Source: Aurantiochytrium sp. KH105 (lineage: Eukaryota > Sar > Bigyra > Thraustochytrida > Thraustochytriidae). From it: a stretch of 64,000 nt of DNA. The translations under genes and the position numbers were made by a program. The notes under the pieces were generated by a model, which was given only the letters and a program-made list of their open reading frames with translations, searched no databases and was not told the DNA's origin. Below are positions 56,817-64,000 of the stretch, in pieces. How positions within the stretch are numbered: position 1 is the stretch's first letter; each line of letters begins with the position of its first letter. The stretch covers positions 71,810 through 135,809 of the forward strand of contig BGKB01000070.1 of NCBI GenBank assembly GCA_003116975.1. The letters run 5' to 3'.

Positions 56817-57404
56817 CTATGCAACGGCCTTGTAGCCGTCGACCTCGTCATCATCCGAGTGCCATACTGGCACGGTCATCTTGTCCGGCAGCCCCCCGTG
56901 CAAAAGACGAGCAGAGAAATCCTCAAAAGAAATGCGACCGTCCTTGTCAGCGTCCATGTCCTCGACGACAGCATCAACAATGCCTTCGATCTCCTCGGTG
57001 GTGAGTTGGGTTCCAACCATGCTCTTGAGCACACTAATGATGTTTTCGCGGGAGATGAGGCCTTGGCTGTCCTCATCAAAGACATCAAAAAGGACGCGAA
57101 GGCGATCTTTGGGGTCACTCTTCGGGCGGAACACCGCGAGAATGTTGAGAAAGTCCGTAAAGTTGATCCTCGAGGTCTCAGAAAAGTGCAGACGCGCCAG
57201 CACCCTCTCGACAATCGGGTTCATGCTCAGCTCCGGGATACGCAGCAGCTCGCTGCGCGTGATCGTGCCATGCGCCTCCGTGTCCAGCTTGCGGAACCGC
57301 TTGTACAGCTCGAGGACCTGGTCGCCCGTGAACCCCGTCTGCTCCTCGAGCTCCTCGATCTCCTCGCGCCGGAGCTCGTCCTCCTTGGACCCTGCGGCGC
57401 CCAT
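56817..57404 (-). CDS. Calcineurin B homologous protein (CHP)-like EF-hand protein
   Basis: Ca2+-binding regulator of the CHP/CNB family; CHP proteins bind Na+/H+ exchangers and affect vesicle traffic, while CNB is the calcineurin subunit. 195 residues from ATG 57404 (MGAAGSK, an N-myristoylation-type start); the longer frame begins with GTG. LRREEIEELEEQTGF is nearer to CHP1 (EELEEIKKETGF) than to CNB. Four EF-hands: EF1 and EF2 are degenerate, EF3 (DEDSQGLISREN) partly so, and EF4 (DADKDGRISFED) is canonical. The SMVGTQL segment precedes EF4, and FRPKSDPKDRLRVLFDVFD matches the family centre. CNB remains the alternative. Divergent from the VSR gene. Confidence 0.85.
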   Translation of the reverse strand: MGAAGSKEDELRREEIEELEEQTGFTGDQVLELYKRFRKLDTEAHGTITRSELLRIPELSMNPIVERVLARLHFSETSRINFTDFLNILAVFRPKSDPKDRLRVLFDVFDEDSQGLISRENIISVLKSMVGTQLTTEEIEGIVDAVVEDMDADKDGRISFEDFSARLLHGGLPDKMTVPVWHSDDDEVDGYKAVA

Positions 57405-58347
57405 CGCGTCCTCCTCCACCTCCGCTCCTTCCCTGCGCGCTCTCTCTCTCCCCCTGCCGGCCCTCTGCCCAATCCCGATCTGCGCGATCCTCCTCCGCGC
57501 GCATATCCGCGTCTTCCCCGAGCCCTTCCCCGTCCATGCCGTCTTCGCTCCCAGCCCGGAGACGTCGCCCTTGCCCGGTTTCCCCGGCCCCCCTTCCTCC
57601 CCCTCCCGCTATTTCCCCGACCCCGGGTTCTCCCGACGGCCCCCCCCCACCCCGCCGCGACCCTTGCACGGGTCGGCCGACCGCCGGCGGAACCGGGCCG
57701 CGGAGTGGCGCCGAGCGGCGGCCGGGCCCCGGGGCGAGGAGGAGGGGCGGGCCGGCGCCGGGGAAACCCGATTCGCCGGCGTGCGCCGAACGGGGGGAAA
57801 AGGGGGGGGGCGAAAGGGGGGGAAAAGGGGAAAAGGAGAAGCTAAAAAAAAAAAAAACGAAATCTCTCGGGCGATCGATCGATCGATCGATCGATCCAGA
57901 GCGCTTTCGATTCGAGGCAGGGACGACTCCGACGCGAGCAACGCGACTCCGACCGGCGACGGCGCGCGAGAGCGGGCGCGGGGCGGGCGCGGAGAGCGCG
58001 GGCTGCGGCGGCAGGCCGCGGCGCGCAGCGGCGCAGAGCGCGCAGAGCGGCAGCGGCGCGGATCGGGCGGATCGGCGCGCGGTTGGATTTGAATTGAGTT
58101 GAGGCTCGCTCGAACTGGACGACCTCGGGAGTCCTGGCGAGGACAGCTGGAGGCCGAGCGGCGTTCCTGAGGAGCGCAGACGCAGGCGCAGCGAAGGCGG
58201 AGCGCGGCGGTCGGCCCCTCGGTCGGTTGGTCGGTCGCTCGCTTGAGAGCTCTCGAGCGCGGGTCGGTGCCGCGGATCGATCGAGTTCAGGCAGGCGAAG
58301 CCGTGCGTGCGTGGAAACGAGGAACTCTCTTGTAACAGTCGGCCAAC
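57405..58347. promoter_or_regulatory. Divergent promoter region, CHP-like / vacuolar sorting receptor
   Basis: 943 very GC-rich bases, with a poly-A run (57844-57856), (CGAT)n and GGTC-type tetramers (about 58208-58242). Long frames on both strands are compositional. Confidence 0.55.
57871..57895. repeat. (CGAT)n repeat
   Basis: Six self-complementary CGAT units in the divergent region. Confidence 0.9.
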
Positions 58348-60075
58348 ATGTACACGATGAGGCTGACTCTGGCCATGGCGGCCGTCGTGGCGCTCCTGGT
58401 GCCCTCGGCGCGCGCCGAGCTGGACGCTGACGGATCGTCGTCGACCAATCTCAACCTCGTCGGCCCCAACGCACTCAAGCAAAAGCTTTTCCAGGTGAAC
58501 AATGATGCCTCCATCTTCCACCGGGACGCTCTCTTCGGAACCCCGAGCAAGCAGAACATCATCGGCGACATTGAGTACGTCACATCCGGCGACACGGATG
58601 GCTGCGACGAAAATTACCAGGTCAACACGGCGAACTCGAACGATCGCAGCGTGAGCCGGATCTTCATGGTGGATCGGGGCACCTGCACGTTCACGACCAA
58701 GGCGCGAATTGCCCAGAGCAAGGGCGCGAATGGCCTCATTGTGGTCAACAACAACTGCCTGAACTCGCGCAGGGCCAATTGGGGCTCTCAGTGGGCGGCA
58801 AACTGCGACGGCCCCGCGGACGACGCGCTCCCTTACATGGCATATGATAACAGTGGCGATGACGTGACGATTCCTGCCTTTCTCATTCCCAAGTACGACG
58901 GCCAGCTCATCAAAGACTGCCTCGAGCAGGCCGCCAACGGTGGCTCTGGCGGTAAGCTGGGTAGCATCTGCTCTTCCAACAACAAGGTGCTCGTCAACAT
59001 GGAGCTGAGTGTGCCTGCCTTGAACGAGGTGTCTTGGGAGATGTGGCAAACGGCCGACAATCTCGTCGCACAGCTCTCGACCGTGGCGATCGTGGACAAG
59101 GCCTTCAAAAAGTTCCGCAGTGACAAGTACGAGTTCAGACCTCGCTACCTCCTCTTTCCGGACGAGTCCTTTGGATGCGATGGCGGCCTTTGCCCGGATC
59201 TGTGCCGCACCAGCTCCTCTGGCAAGGGATACTGCTCTCTTCCCGTCAACATGCGATCGCGCGCACAGAATGGTGCCGACTTGGTTCGCGAGAACATTCG
59301 CCAAAAGTGCATTTGGGACGTGCACGCCGACTCGAGCATCTGGTGGTCCTTCATGTCTAATTTCGAAGCTCTCGGATGCTCTCTCGAGGCAAGCGGCTCT
59401 GCGGACAGCCTGGAGGCATGCAGCAAACGAGCCGCCAAGTCGGTCTCAGGTTTTGATGAGAGCAAGGTCCAGTCTTGCCAGACAACCGATTCGCACTGGG
59501 AGTCTCTTGTTCAGGAGGACACGAAGCGCATCCGCGACGAGAGCATCTTCACGACGCAGCTCGCGGTCAATGGTGTGCGGGAGGATTTTAGCCATACCCC
59601 GCGCTTCATCACCTGGCTTCTCTGCGAATCCTTTGACCCCAGCAACCGCCCCAAGATTTGCGCGTGCGCAATCGACGTTGTGGACTCGGACACGTTCCGC
59701 CATTGCATCACTGCCAAGTGCGCTACTGAAAGTGGCGACAACACGTACTTTTGCGTGGAGACAAACGAGTGCGTCAAGGATGCCATCGAGTGCCGCAGTC
59801 GCACGCATGATACGGTCGAGGAGGTCAAGAAGACGGCAGAGGAGAAGTCTGGAATGAGTGGCGCCAAGATCTTCTTCATTGTCATCTTTGTGACAGGCTC
59901 CGTCGGCGCCGCTGCCTTTGTCTATCAGAAGCGCCAGCGGCGCCAAATGCAGGAGGAGGTTCGTGATATCCTTTCTGAGTACATGCCTCTTGAGGAACTC
60001 AACTCGTTTTCTGGTGGCCACAACTCGAATGGTTTCTCGCGTGCCCCCACGGACGACACCGTCGGTGTCATTTAA
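58348..60075 (+). CDS. Vacuolar sorting receptor-like type I membrane protein (PA domain)
   Basis: Receptor that carries luminal cargo from Golgi to vacuole or lysosome. 575 residues. Signal peptide (LTLAMAAVVALLVPSARA, about 5-24). Protease-associated domain about 50-200 (FMVDRGTCTFTTKARIAQSK, GANGLIVVN, IPAFLIPKYDG). Cys-rich luminal middle with the CDGGLCPDLC and QKCIWDVHAD motifs also found in plant VSRs, and a C-terminal Cys cluster. One membrane helix (IFFIVIFVTGSVGAAAFVY, about 509-527) and a short cytosolic tail ending shortly after EYMPLEEL, which holds the YMPL tyrosine sorting motif identical to that of plant VSR/BP-80. The start is the ATG giving a signal peptide; a second ATG four codons later would do as well. 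Convergent with PP2C. Confidence 0.9.
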   Translation: MYTMRLTLAMAAVVALLVPSARAELDADGSSSTNLNLVGPNALKQKLFQVNNDASIFHRDALFGTPSKQNIIGDIEYVTSGDTDGCDENYQVNTANSNDRSVSRIFMVDRGTCTFTTKARIAQSKGANGLIVVNNNCLNSRRANWGSQWAANCDGPADDALPYMAYDNSGDDVTIPAFLIPKYDGQLIKDCLEQAANGGSGGKLGSICSSNNKVLVNMELSVPALNEVSWEMWQTADNLVAQLSTVAIVDKAFKKFRSDKYEFRPRYLLFPDESFGCDGGLCPDLCRTSSSGKGYCSLPVNMRSRAQNGADLVRENIRQKCIWDVHADSSIWWSFMSNFEALGCSLEASGSADSLEACSKRAAKSVSGFDESKVQSCQTTDSHWESLVQEDTKRIRDESIFTTQLAVNGVREDFSHTPRFITWLLCESFDPSNRPKICACAIDVVDSDTFRHCITAKCATESGDNTYFCVETNECVKDAIECRSRTHDTVEEVKKTAEEKSGMSGAKIFFIVIFVTGSVGAAAFVYQKRQRRQMQEEVRDILSEYMPLEELNSFSGGHNSNGFSRAPTDDTVGVI

Positions 60076-60514
60076 GCCAAAACAAAAGAAGGGACGGGCG
60101 AATGAATGAACGGCCAGAGAGTGTCATGGTATAATGCGACTTCTCAATTTCATCGATCAGATTGACTTTTTTTTTCCTTTTTCTTCCTTTTACTTTTTCC
60201 GTTTCGTGTGCAATACTACAGGTCACCAGTTCAGCTTGTTTCTTTCAACTTTGCTGGTCGCGCATTGTACAAGCCAAACGACATCAAACGACACGAAACG
60301 GAAAGAGAAAGTAGAACTCTTTGAGGCTTGGCACGGCGTTGGATTTTTATTTGCAAAAATCGAAGAGTGTGCAGAACGAAAGGCAGGCAGGTATGCAGCC
60401 AGGCAGAAACAGCAAGAAACCTAAAATCAGGCAAAAAAACTAGTTCACAGACAAGGAAGGACTCAATGTTGTTCGAGAGTGGAGGGACGTAGACCAGCCC
60501 CCGCTGAGGCTGTT
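60076..60514. other. Convergent 3' intergenic, VSR / PP2C
   Basis: 439 bases; T-rich stretch at 60160-60190. A reverse-strand AATAAA (TTTATT near 60346) lies about 170 bases past the PP2C stop. No gene was seen. Confidence 0.5.
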
Positions 60515-61684
60515 TTAGAATTTGATGATCAGAGCGGTGACGTTGTCGGTAGACCCGCGGTTGAGACTGTCGACACAAAGCTGCATGCTCACGTCGTTGA
60601 GATTACGCAAGTTCGAAGGCCGCGCCGCAGTCGGGTTCGCCGCGAACCAGGCCCAAAATGCTTCGCTGTCGTCTTTAGCGTCCGGAGCTGCGCGCGTAGG
60701 CTCGGGTTTGATAAATGGCACTACGTTGCCGATGATTTGGTGCGGCGAAAAGACATCCCACAAACCATCGGAGCCTAGAATGGCAAAGTCATGCAAGTCG
60801 CTGCGCTCGAATATGAAAAGGTCCGGCTCAGGAGTAACAGCCTGCTCAAGAGGTCCCCTTGAGGGGTCCTTTTTGAAGTAACTTGCCCCAAAGGCGCGCG
60901 CGACCGCCAAACGCCCGTTGACACGGCCGTACTCGACAAAGCCACCTGCCGTATTCACGATGCGCGCGAACTCTTTCTCGTCGGTCGGTTTGTGATCTTT
61001 GGTGGTGAACATCGATGTGCCGTTCTTGGACGAAAGCATAAAGCGAGAATCGCCGACATTCGCAATGACAAGGTGCGTCGGGGTCATGAGCATCATGACG
61101 AGCGTGGATCCGGACTCCGCCTCGAGCTCCACCATCTTCTCGTCCAGCTTGAGAAAGCCGTCGCGCATACTCAGGGCAATGAGTTCGGCATTGTGCCGGC
61201 CGCTCGGGTCCTCGGTGTTCACCTTGTATTCCTTCATGGCCTCTTGGACCTCGTCGAGGACCGTCTTGCTCAGCATGGTCGAGATCTCGCTTCCGCCAAA
61301 ACCATCAAAGACGCCGAATGCTGACACGGCATCCATGCCAAGCGCGCCGCTTTCCACGACCAAATGGGCGTCCTCGTGGGACGGCCGCGGTCCTTGGACG
61401 GAGGCCAGCCCGTACAAGTCTTCACCCAAGCCTTCCTGCGGCTCCTTGCCCGCAGTGCTTTCGGTGCTGAGCATCCGGGTAGCAGTGGTCGTACAACTAC
61501 TACCACTCTGCACGGCGAATCTCGGTCCTGGCGTCGCCGCCAGTCCAAATCCGCGGCATCTTTGCGCGGCCCTCATCTGCGCCGTCGCCGTCGTCGTCAC
61601 CGCGGCCGCCGAGCGCGTCGAGCCTGCCAAGCTCGTGGTCCTTCGCGAGCCCAGCCGCCAAGCCATCTCGTGCACGCGCCGCAT
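60515..61684 (-). CDS. PPM/PP2C-type protein phosphatase, probably mitochondrial
   Basis: Mn2+/Mg2+-dependent Ser/Thr phosphatase. I choose ATG 61684 (MRRVHEMAWRLGSRRTTSLAGS), whose N-terminus is Arg/Ser-rich without acids after the start, like a mitochondrial presequence. The 389-residue product has the PP2C fold from about residue 85: GLASVQGPRPSHEDAH, VFDGFGG, SGSTLVMML, VIANVGDSRFML, ARAFGASYFKKD, ILGSDGLWDVFSPHQI and RGSTDNVTALII, which supply the metal-binding aspartates. The usual VFDGHGG His (general acid) is Phe here. A longer frame to ATG 62107 adds 141 Arg/Ala-rich residues and crosses inverted repeats, so I do not favour it. Confidence 0.88.
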   Translation of the reverse strand: MRRVHEMAWRLGSRRTTSLAGSTRSAAAVTTTATAQMRAAQRCRGFGLAATPGPRFAVQSGSSCTTTATRMLSTESTAGKEPQEGLGEDLYGLASVQGPRPSHEDAHLVVESGALGMDAVSAFGVFDGFGGSEISTMLSKTVLDEVQEAMKEYKVNTEDPSGRHNAELIALSMRDGFLKLDEKMVELEAESGSTLVMMLMTPTHLVIANVGDSRFMLSSKNGTSMFTTKDHKPTDEKEFARIVNTAGGFVEYGRVNGRLAVARAFGASYFKKDPSRGPLEQAVTPEPDLFIFERSDLHDFAILGSDGLWDVFSPHQIIGNVVPFIKPEPTRAAPDAKDDSEAFWAWFAANPTAARPSNLRNLNDVSMQLCVDSLNRGSTDNVTALIIKF

Positions 61685-62015
61685 CGTCCCCGCGGGTCTG
61701 CTCCTCCGCCGACTCTGCGCGGTCGCTCCGCGCGCCTCGCCGCTCCTCGCGCGCTGCCTTCTCCCGCGCGCCCTCTCCGCCGCCGCTCTGCCGCGCGCTG
61801 CCGCCGGCGGCGTCGCGGCTCGCGTGCGTCGCGTCGTCGCTCGGGTTTTGCTGCTCCTCGCCTGTGCATCTTGTCCCTCCCTCTCTCTCTCTCCGCGCAT
61901 ACTCCACTTCGCGCCGCGCTTGGCCCACTTGCGCCGCCCATTCTCCACTTGCGCCGCGCGGCGCGCACAGTGTGTGAGAGAGTGTGCGAAAGGGACCGGT
62001 TTCCCTTGGTCCTCC

Positions 62016-62046
62016 CCTCGAGAAAGACTTTCTTTCTTTCTCGAGG
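62016..62046. repeat. Inverted repeat, 12-bp arms
   Basis: CCTCGAGAAAGA at 62016-62027 pairs with TCTTTCTCGAGG at 62035-62046 across a 7-base loop. Confidence 0.85.
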
Positions 62047-62074
62047 AGAAGAGAGTCTGACGGCGAGTCTGATG

Positions 62075-62113
62075 GCGAGAATGAACGTCTTCTCGCAGGA
62101 CGTTCATTCTCGC
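62075..62113. repeat. Inverted repeat, 15-bp perfect arms
   Basis: GCGAGAATGAACGTC (62075-62089) and its exact reverse complement (62099-62113) with a 9-base loop. Confidence 0.9.
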
Positions 62114-62662
62114 AGACCCCGACCAAACCAGGATCAGCGGCGCCGACCCGGTCTCGAGCGGCGCGCGGCGCAGGCCGCACCGCGCTGCGACGCCGCCCGG
62201 CGCCTCGCGAGGCGGGCAAGGCAGGCCAAGGCGAGGCGAGCAAGCAAGCGAGCGAGCAGCGGAAAACGGACGCTGCTGGCGACGTGGTCGGCGACCACGT
62301 CAGTCGCGAGGCCGAGCAGAACGGCGGCCAAGACCCGGCACGAGAGCGCCGCGCGCGGGGGCACGGGCCGCGCAGACGCCGACGGAGACGACGACCCGCG
62401 CGGCGCGGTCGACGGGACGCCGGCGGGCCGGCATCGCGGCGAGGCGCGCGGGCTCGACGCGGGAGCTCGGTTCGTCGACGGTGCCGAGGAAAGGCCGGCC
62501 GGCCGGCCGGCCTCTCGCGCGGGCCCAAGCACGTCGGCCGGGCAGCCTCAGGCAGCAGACGGAGAAGATCCCTGAAAGACTCCCGAGGTCTCTTGCCGTC
62601 GTGGACGCAGCAAGTTCTTGAAGTGTTCAGAAGCGTGTCTGCTCGCGGAGGAGCTTGTTCGC

Positions 62663-62693
<31 letters not shown>
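62663..62693. repeat. (CAG)n repeat
   Basis: About ten perfect CAG units, 70 bases before the PrsW-like ATG, likely 5' UTR. Confidence 0.93.
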
Positions 62694-62694
<1 letters not shown>

Positions 62695-62762
62695 CGCCAC
62701 TGGCCAAGGTTCCACGCGCGGTTCCGCAAGGCGACGCCAGGTACAACCGAGGAAGAAAAGCC

Positions 62763-64000
62763 ATGCGCCGCCGCGATGACGATGGCGCCCTCGAGGGCGC
62801 CTCGGAGCTCGGGTGGATGTTCGAGGCGAGCCCGGATGACTTGCAAGTTCCGGTGCCCGAAGTACCGACCGCGGGACGGTCGCAATGGCGCAAAGACTTT
62901 GCGCGCAAGCTCGCGCAAAGCACGACTCTTGGGAACCTAAGAGGAGACGCTTGGACAGTCGCGAGAAAGAAAAAGCGCAAACGACAAAGAGTCCGCGGGT
63001 TTCGCGCTCTCGTCCCGGGCTATGACGTAGAAAATGCCTCGTTCATGTCCGTGGCGGCGTGGACTTCCCTCGTCGTTATCACGTGTATGCTCGCGCACGA
63101 GATTGTGACGAAATCCCTCTCGAACGGCATTGCGCTCTTTGTCTTGATGATCCCGCCTGTAACGGGACTGTACACGGCCGCGCAACGCTGGGAGCATAAA
63201 CGCGTCGAGGCTAGCGTGGTGAAGGAGCTTTTTCTCAAAGGTTTTGGGCCAGGATTTCTCCTCTTACTTTTTATTGAAATGTTCTGCGCCGTGACCATGT
63301 TGAGCTACTACTGCTACAAGGTGGACTGCTCCAACAACGATGGTCTTCGTGATATCTCCATGCTGCGTGACTTGCGACAGCTGGCCAGAATACTGTACCA
63401 GACCTCACCCATGCGGGGGCTCTTGGTGGCCGTCGTACTTTGCTTCTTCACCGCCGGCCTTTTGGAAGAGAGCACAAAGTTGTTTTTTGTCAGCAGCGCA
63501 ATCCGCTTCATGCCGCCGCCTCAGCATGCTCGGAGGCCGCCACCGCTCCGGTCGCCACCACCACTGGCCTCCCCTCCACTGCCGCCTGGCATGGCGCACA
63601 GACCTGCCTCGCTCATGGGAACCAACAGCAGCGTCTCTGCGGTAGTTCCTGATCCAGATCAACAGAGCCACTTTGGCAGTCCCACGACAGCTTCCTCGCC
63701 CACTGGTCTTTTTGGCGCTGCGGGCAATGGCGCCACGCCAATGGGTGCCAATCTTTCGAGTTTCGGCTATGGTGCAGACGTGGGTGTCACGGGTAGCGGA
63801 TTGATTCCAGACGCCGAGATGGCGGCTGCGTCGACTTCGAACGTCGAGGGCGGGCCCGCAGGGGTTGTGGATGTTGCATTATTGGAGCCTGAAGGCAAGC
63901 CGGATCCGGGCGTGACAAGTGGTCATGGGATCGTGGTGTACTTTCTCGCCTTCAGTGCTGGGCTGGCGACGAGCGAGAGCATGTTGTACTTAATTTGCCT
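62763..64000 (+). CDS. PrsW-like intramembrane metalloprotease (3' partial)
   Basis: ATG 62763 opens a frame that stays open to the right edge (412 codons). N-terminal ~95 residues are cytosolic-looking and basic (RKKKRKRQR). Hydrophobic helices then follow at about 95-113, 122-142, 160-185 and 218-245, the last one holding AGLLEESTKLFF with E235-E236 and K239, the EExxK motif that marks the PrsW/CAAX-like glutamic/metalloprotease superfamily. The next helix near the edge reads FSAGLATSESMLYLI, like the second PrsW motif (F-x-x-x-E-N-x-x-Y). Between the two lies an insertion of about 140 residues rich in Pro, Ser and Gly, much longer than the loop in bacterial PrsW. The likely location is an endomembrane. 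The C-terminus is outside the window. Confidence 0.8.
   Translation, partial: MRRRDDDGALEGASELGWMFEASPDDLQVPVPEVPTAGRSQWRKDFARKLAQSTTLGNLRGDAWTVARKKKRKRQRVRGFRALVPGYDVENASFMSVAAWTSLVVITCMLAHEIVTKSLSNGIALFVLMIPPVTGLYTAAQRWEHKRVEASVVKELFLKGFGPGFLLLLFIEMFCAVTMLSYYCYKVDCSNNDGLRDISMLRDLRQLARILYQTSPMRGLLVAVVLCFFTAGLLEESTKLFFVSSAIRFMPPPQHARRPPPLRSPPPLASPPLPPGMAHRPASLMGTNSSVSAVVPDPDQQSHFGSPTTASSPTGLFGAAGNGATPMGANLSSFGYGADVGVTGSGLIPDAEMAAASTSNVEGGPAGVVDVALLEPEGKPDPGVTSGHGIVVYFLAFSAGLATSESMLYLIC

Larger units (their letters stand above)
61685..62762. promoter_or_regulatory. Divergent promoter region, PP2C / PrsW-like
   Basis: 1.08 kb, very GC-rich. It holds two perfect inverted repeats (62016-62046 and 62075-62113), AAGC/GAGC tetramers near 62236-62258 and a (CAG)n run. 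Frames of 300-470 codons on both strands here are compositional. Confidence 0.55.

Noticed and set aside
57178-59325. 715-codon minus-strand open frame
   Set aside because: Runs antisense through the VSR gene, then the GC-rich promoter and the CHP gene in another frame; composition only.
61685-62107. N-terminal extension of PP2C to ATG 62107
   Set aside because: Adds 141 Arg/Ala-rich residues crossing inverted repeats. The ATG at 61684 gives a plausible presequence.
61364-62918. Plus- and minus-strand frames of 300-470 codons in the PP2C/PrsW spacer
   Set aside because: Arg/Ala/Gly-rich with no motif; typical of high-GC non-coding DNA. The true right-edge gene is in another frame.

Overview
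The window is eukaryotic nuclear DNA with standard stop codons (TAA, TAG and TGA all end genes). It is GC-rich and gene-dense, and almost all genes are intronless. The gene set points to a flagellate-forming stramenopile, most likely a labyrinthulomycete (thraustochytrid). The evidence is a flagellar CFAP52 and katanin p80, a plant-like vacuolar sorting receptor, PT-rich (APTxxPT) surface-protein repeats, fused LKR/SDH, very long single-exon genes and pyrimidine-rich microsatellites between genes. This assignment is inference from content, not a database match. Many apparent long frames start at TTG or GTG; I moved those starts to the first usable ATG.

Layout. 1-5776: 3' part of a BIG-type Sec7 ARF-GEF. 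6319-8772: katanin p80. 8988-10478 (minus): snurportin-1. 11582-23674: a 4030-residue DUF3638-type giant protein with a helicase-like core, ubiquitin-binding-type zinc finger, UBA-like, SH3-like and EF-hand modules. 24132-24881: MPDU1. 25208-27118 (minus): CFAP52. 28128-30671: PT-repeat type II membrane protein. 31998-32927: CTD-type small phosphatase. 33332-33997 (minus): folate-receptor-like GPI protein. 34636-38772 (minus): nardilysin. 39474-40694 (minus): RNA 3'-terminal phosphate cyclase. 41421-43436: GT90 glycosyltransferase. 43877-45520 (minus): ALDH7A1. 47933-51037: LKR/SDH. 51204-51626 (minus): small bacterial-like cysteine-peptidase-like protein. 51903-53216 (minus): ACP6-like acid phosphatase. 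54048-56362: aspartyl-hydroxylase/sulfotransferase fusion with one intron. 56817-57404 (minus): CHP-like EF-hand protein. 58348-60075: vacuolar sorting receptor. 60515-61684 (minus): PP2C phosphatase. 62763-64000: 5' part of a PrsW-like intramembrane protease, running off the window.

How the genes relate. The clearest functional link is the divergent ALDH7A1/LKR-SDH pair, which covers consecutive steps of saccharopine-pathway lysine breakdown. Several genes serve the secretory and endolysosomal system (BIG GEF, MPDU1, GT90, sulfotransferase fusion, VSR, PrsW), and two serve flagella and microtubules (katanin p80, CFAP52). Others are RNA or nuclear (snurportin, RtcA, CTD phosphatase). Apart from the lysine pair I see no operon-like grouping. 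Convergent gene pairs share short 3' regions (about 0.2-0.45 kb). Divergent pairs share 0.7-2.4 kb GC-rich regions full of tetranucleotide repeats and some inverted repeats.

I saw no transposon, virus-derived element, CRISPR array, tRNA or rRNA gene. The most interesting objects are the giant DUF3638 protein, the hydroxylase-sulfotransferase fusion, the lysine gene pair, and a 10-bp-phased CTAG palindrome in the promoter of the fusion gene.
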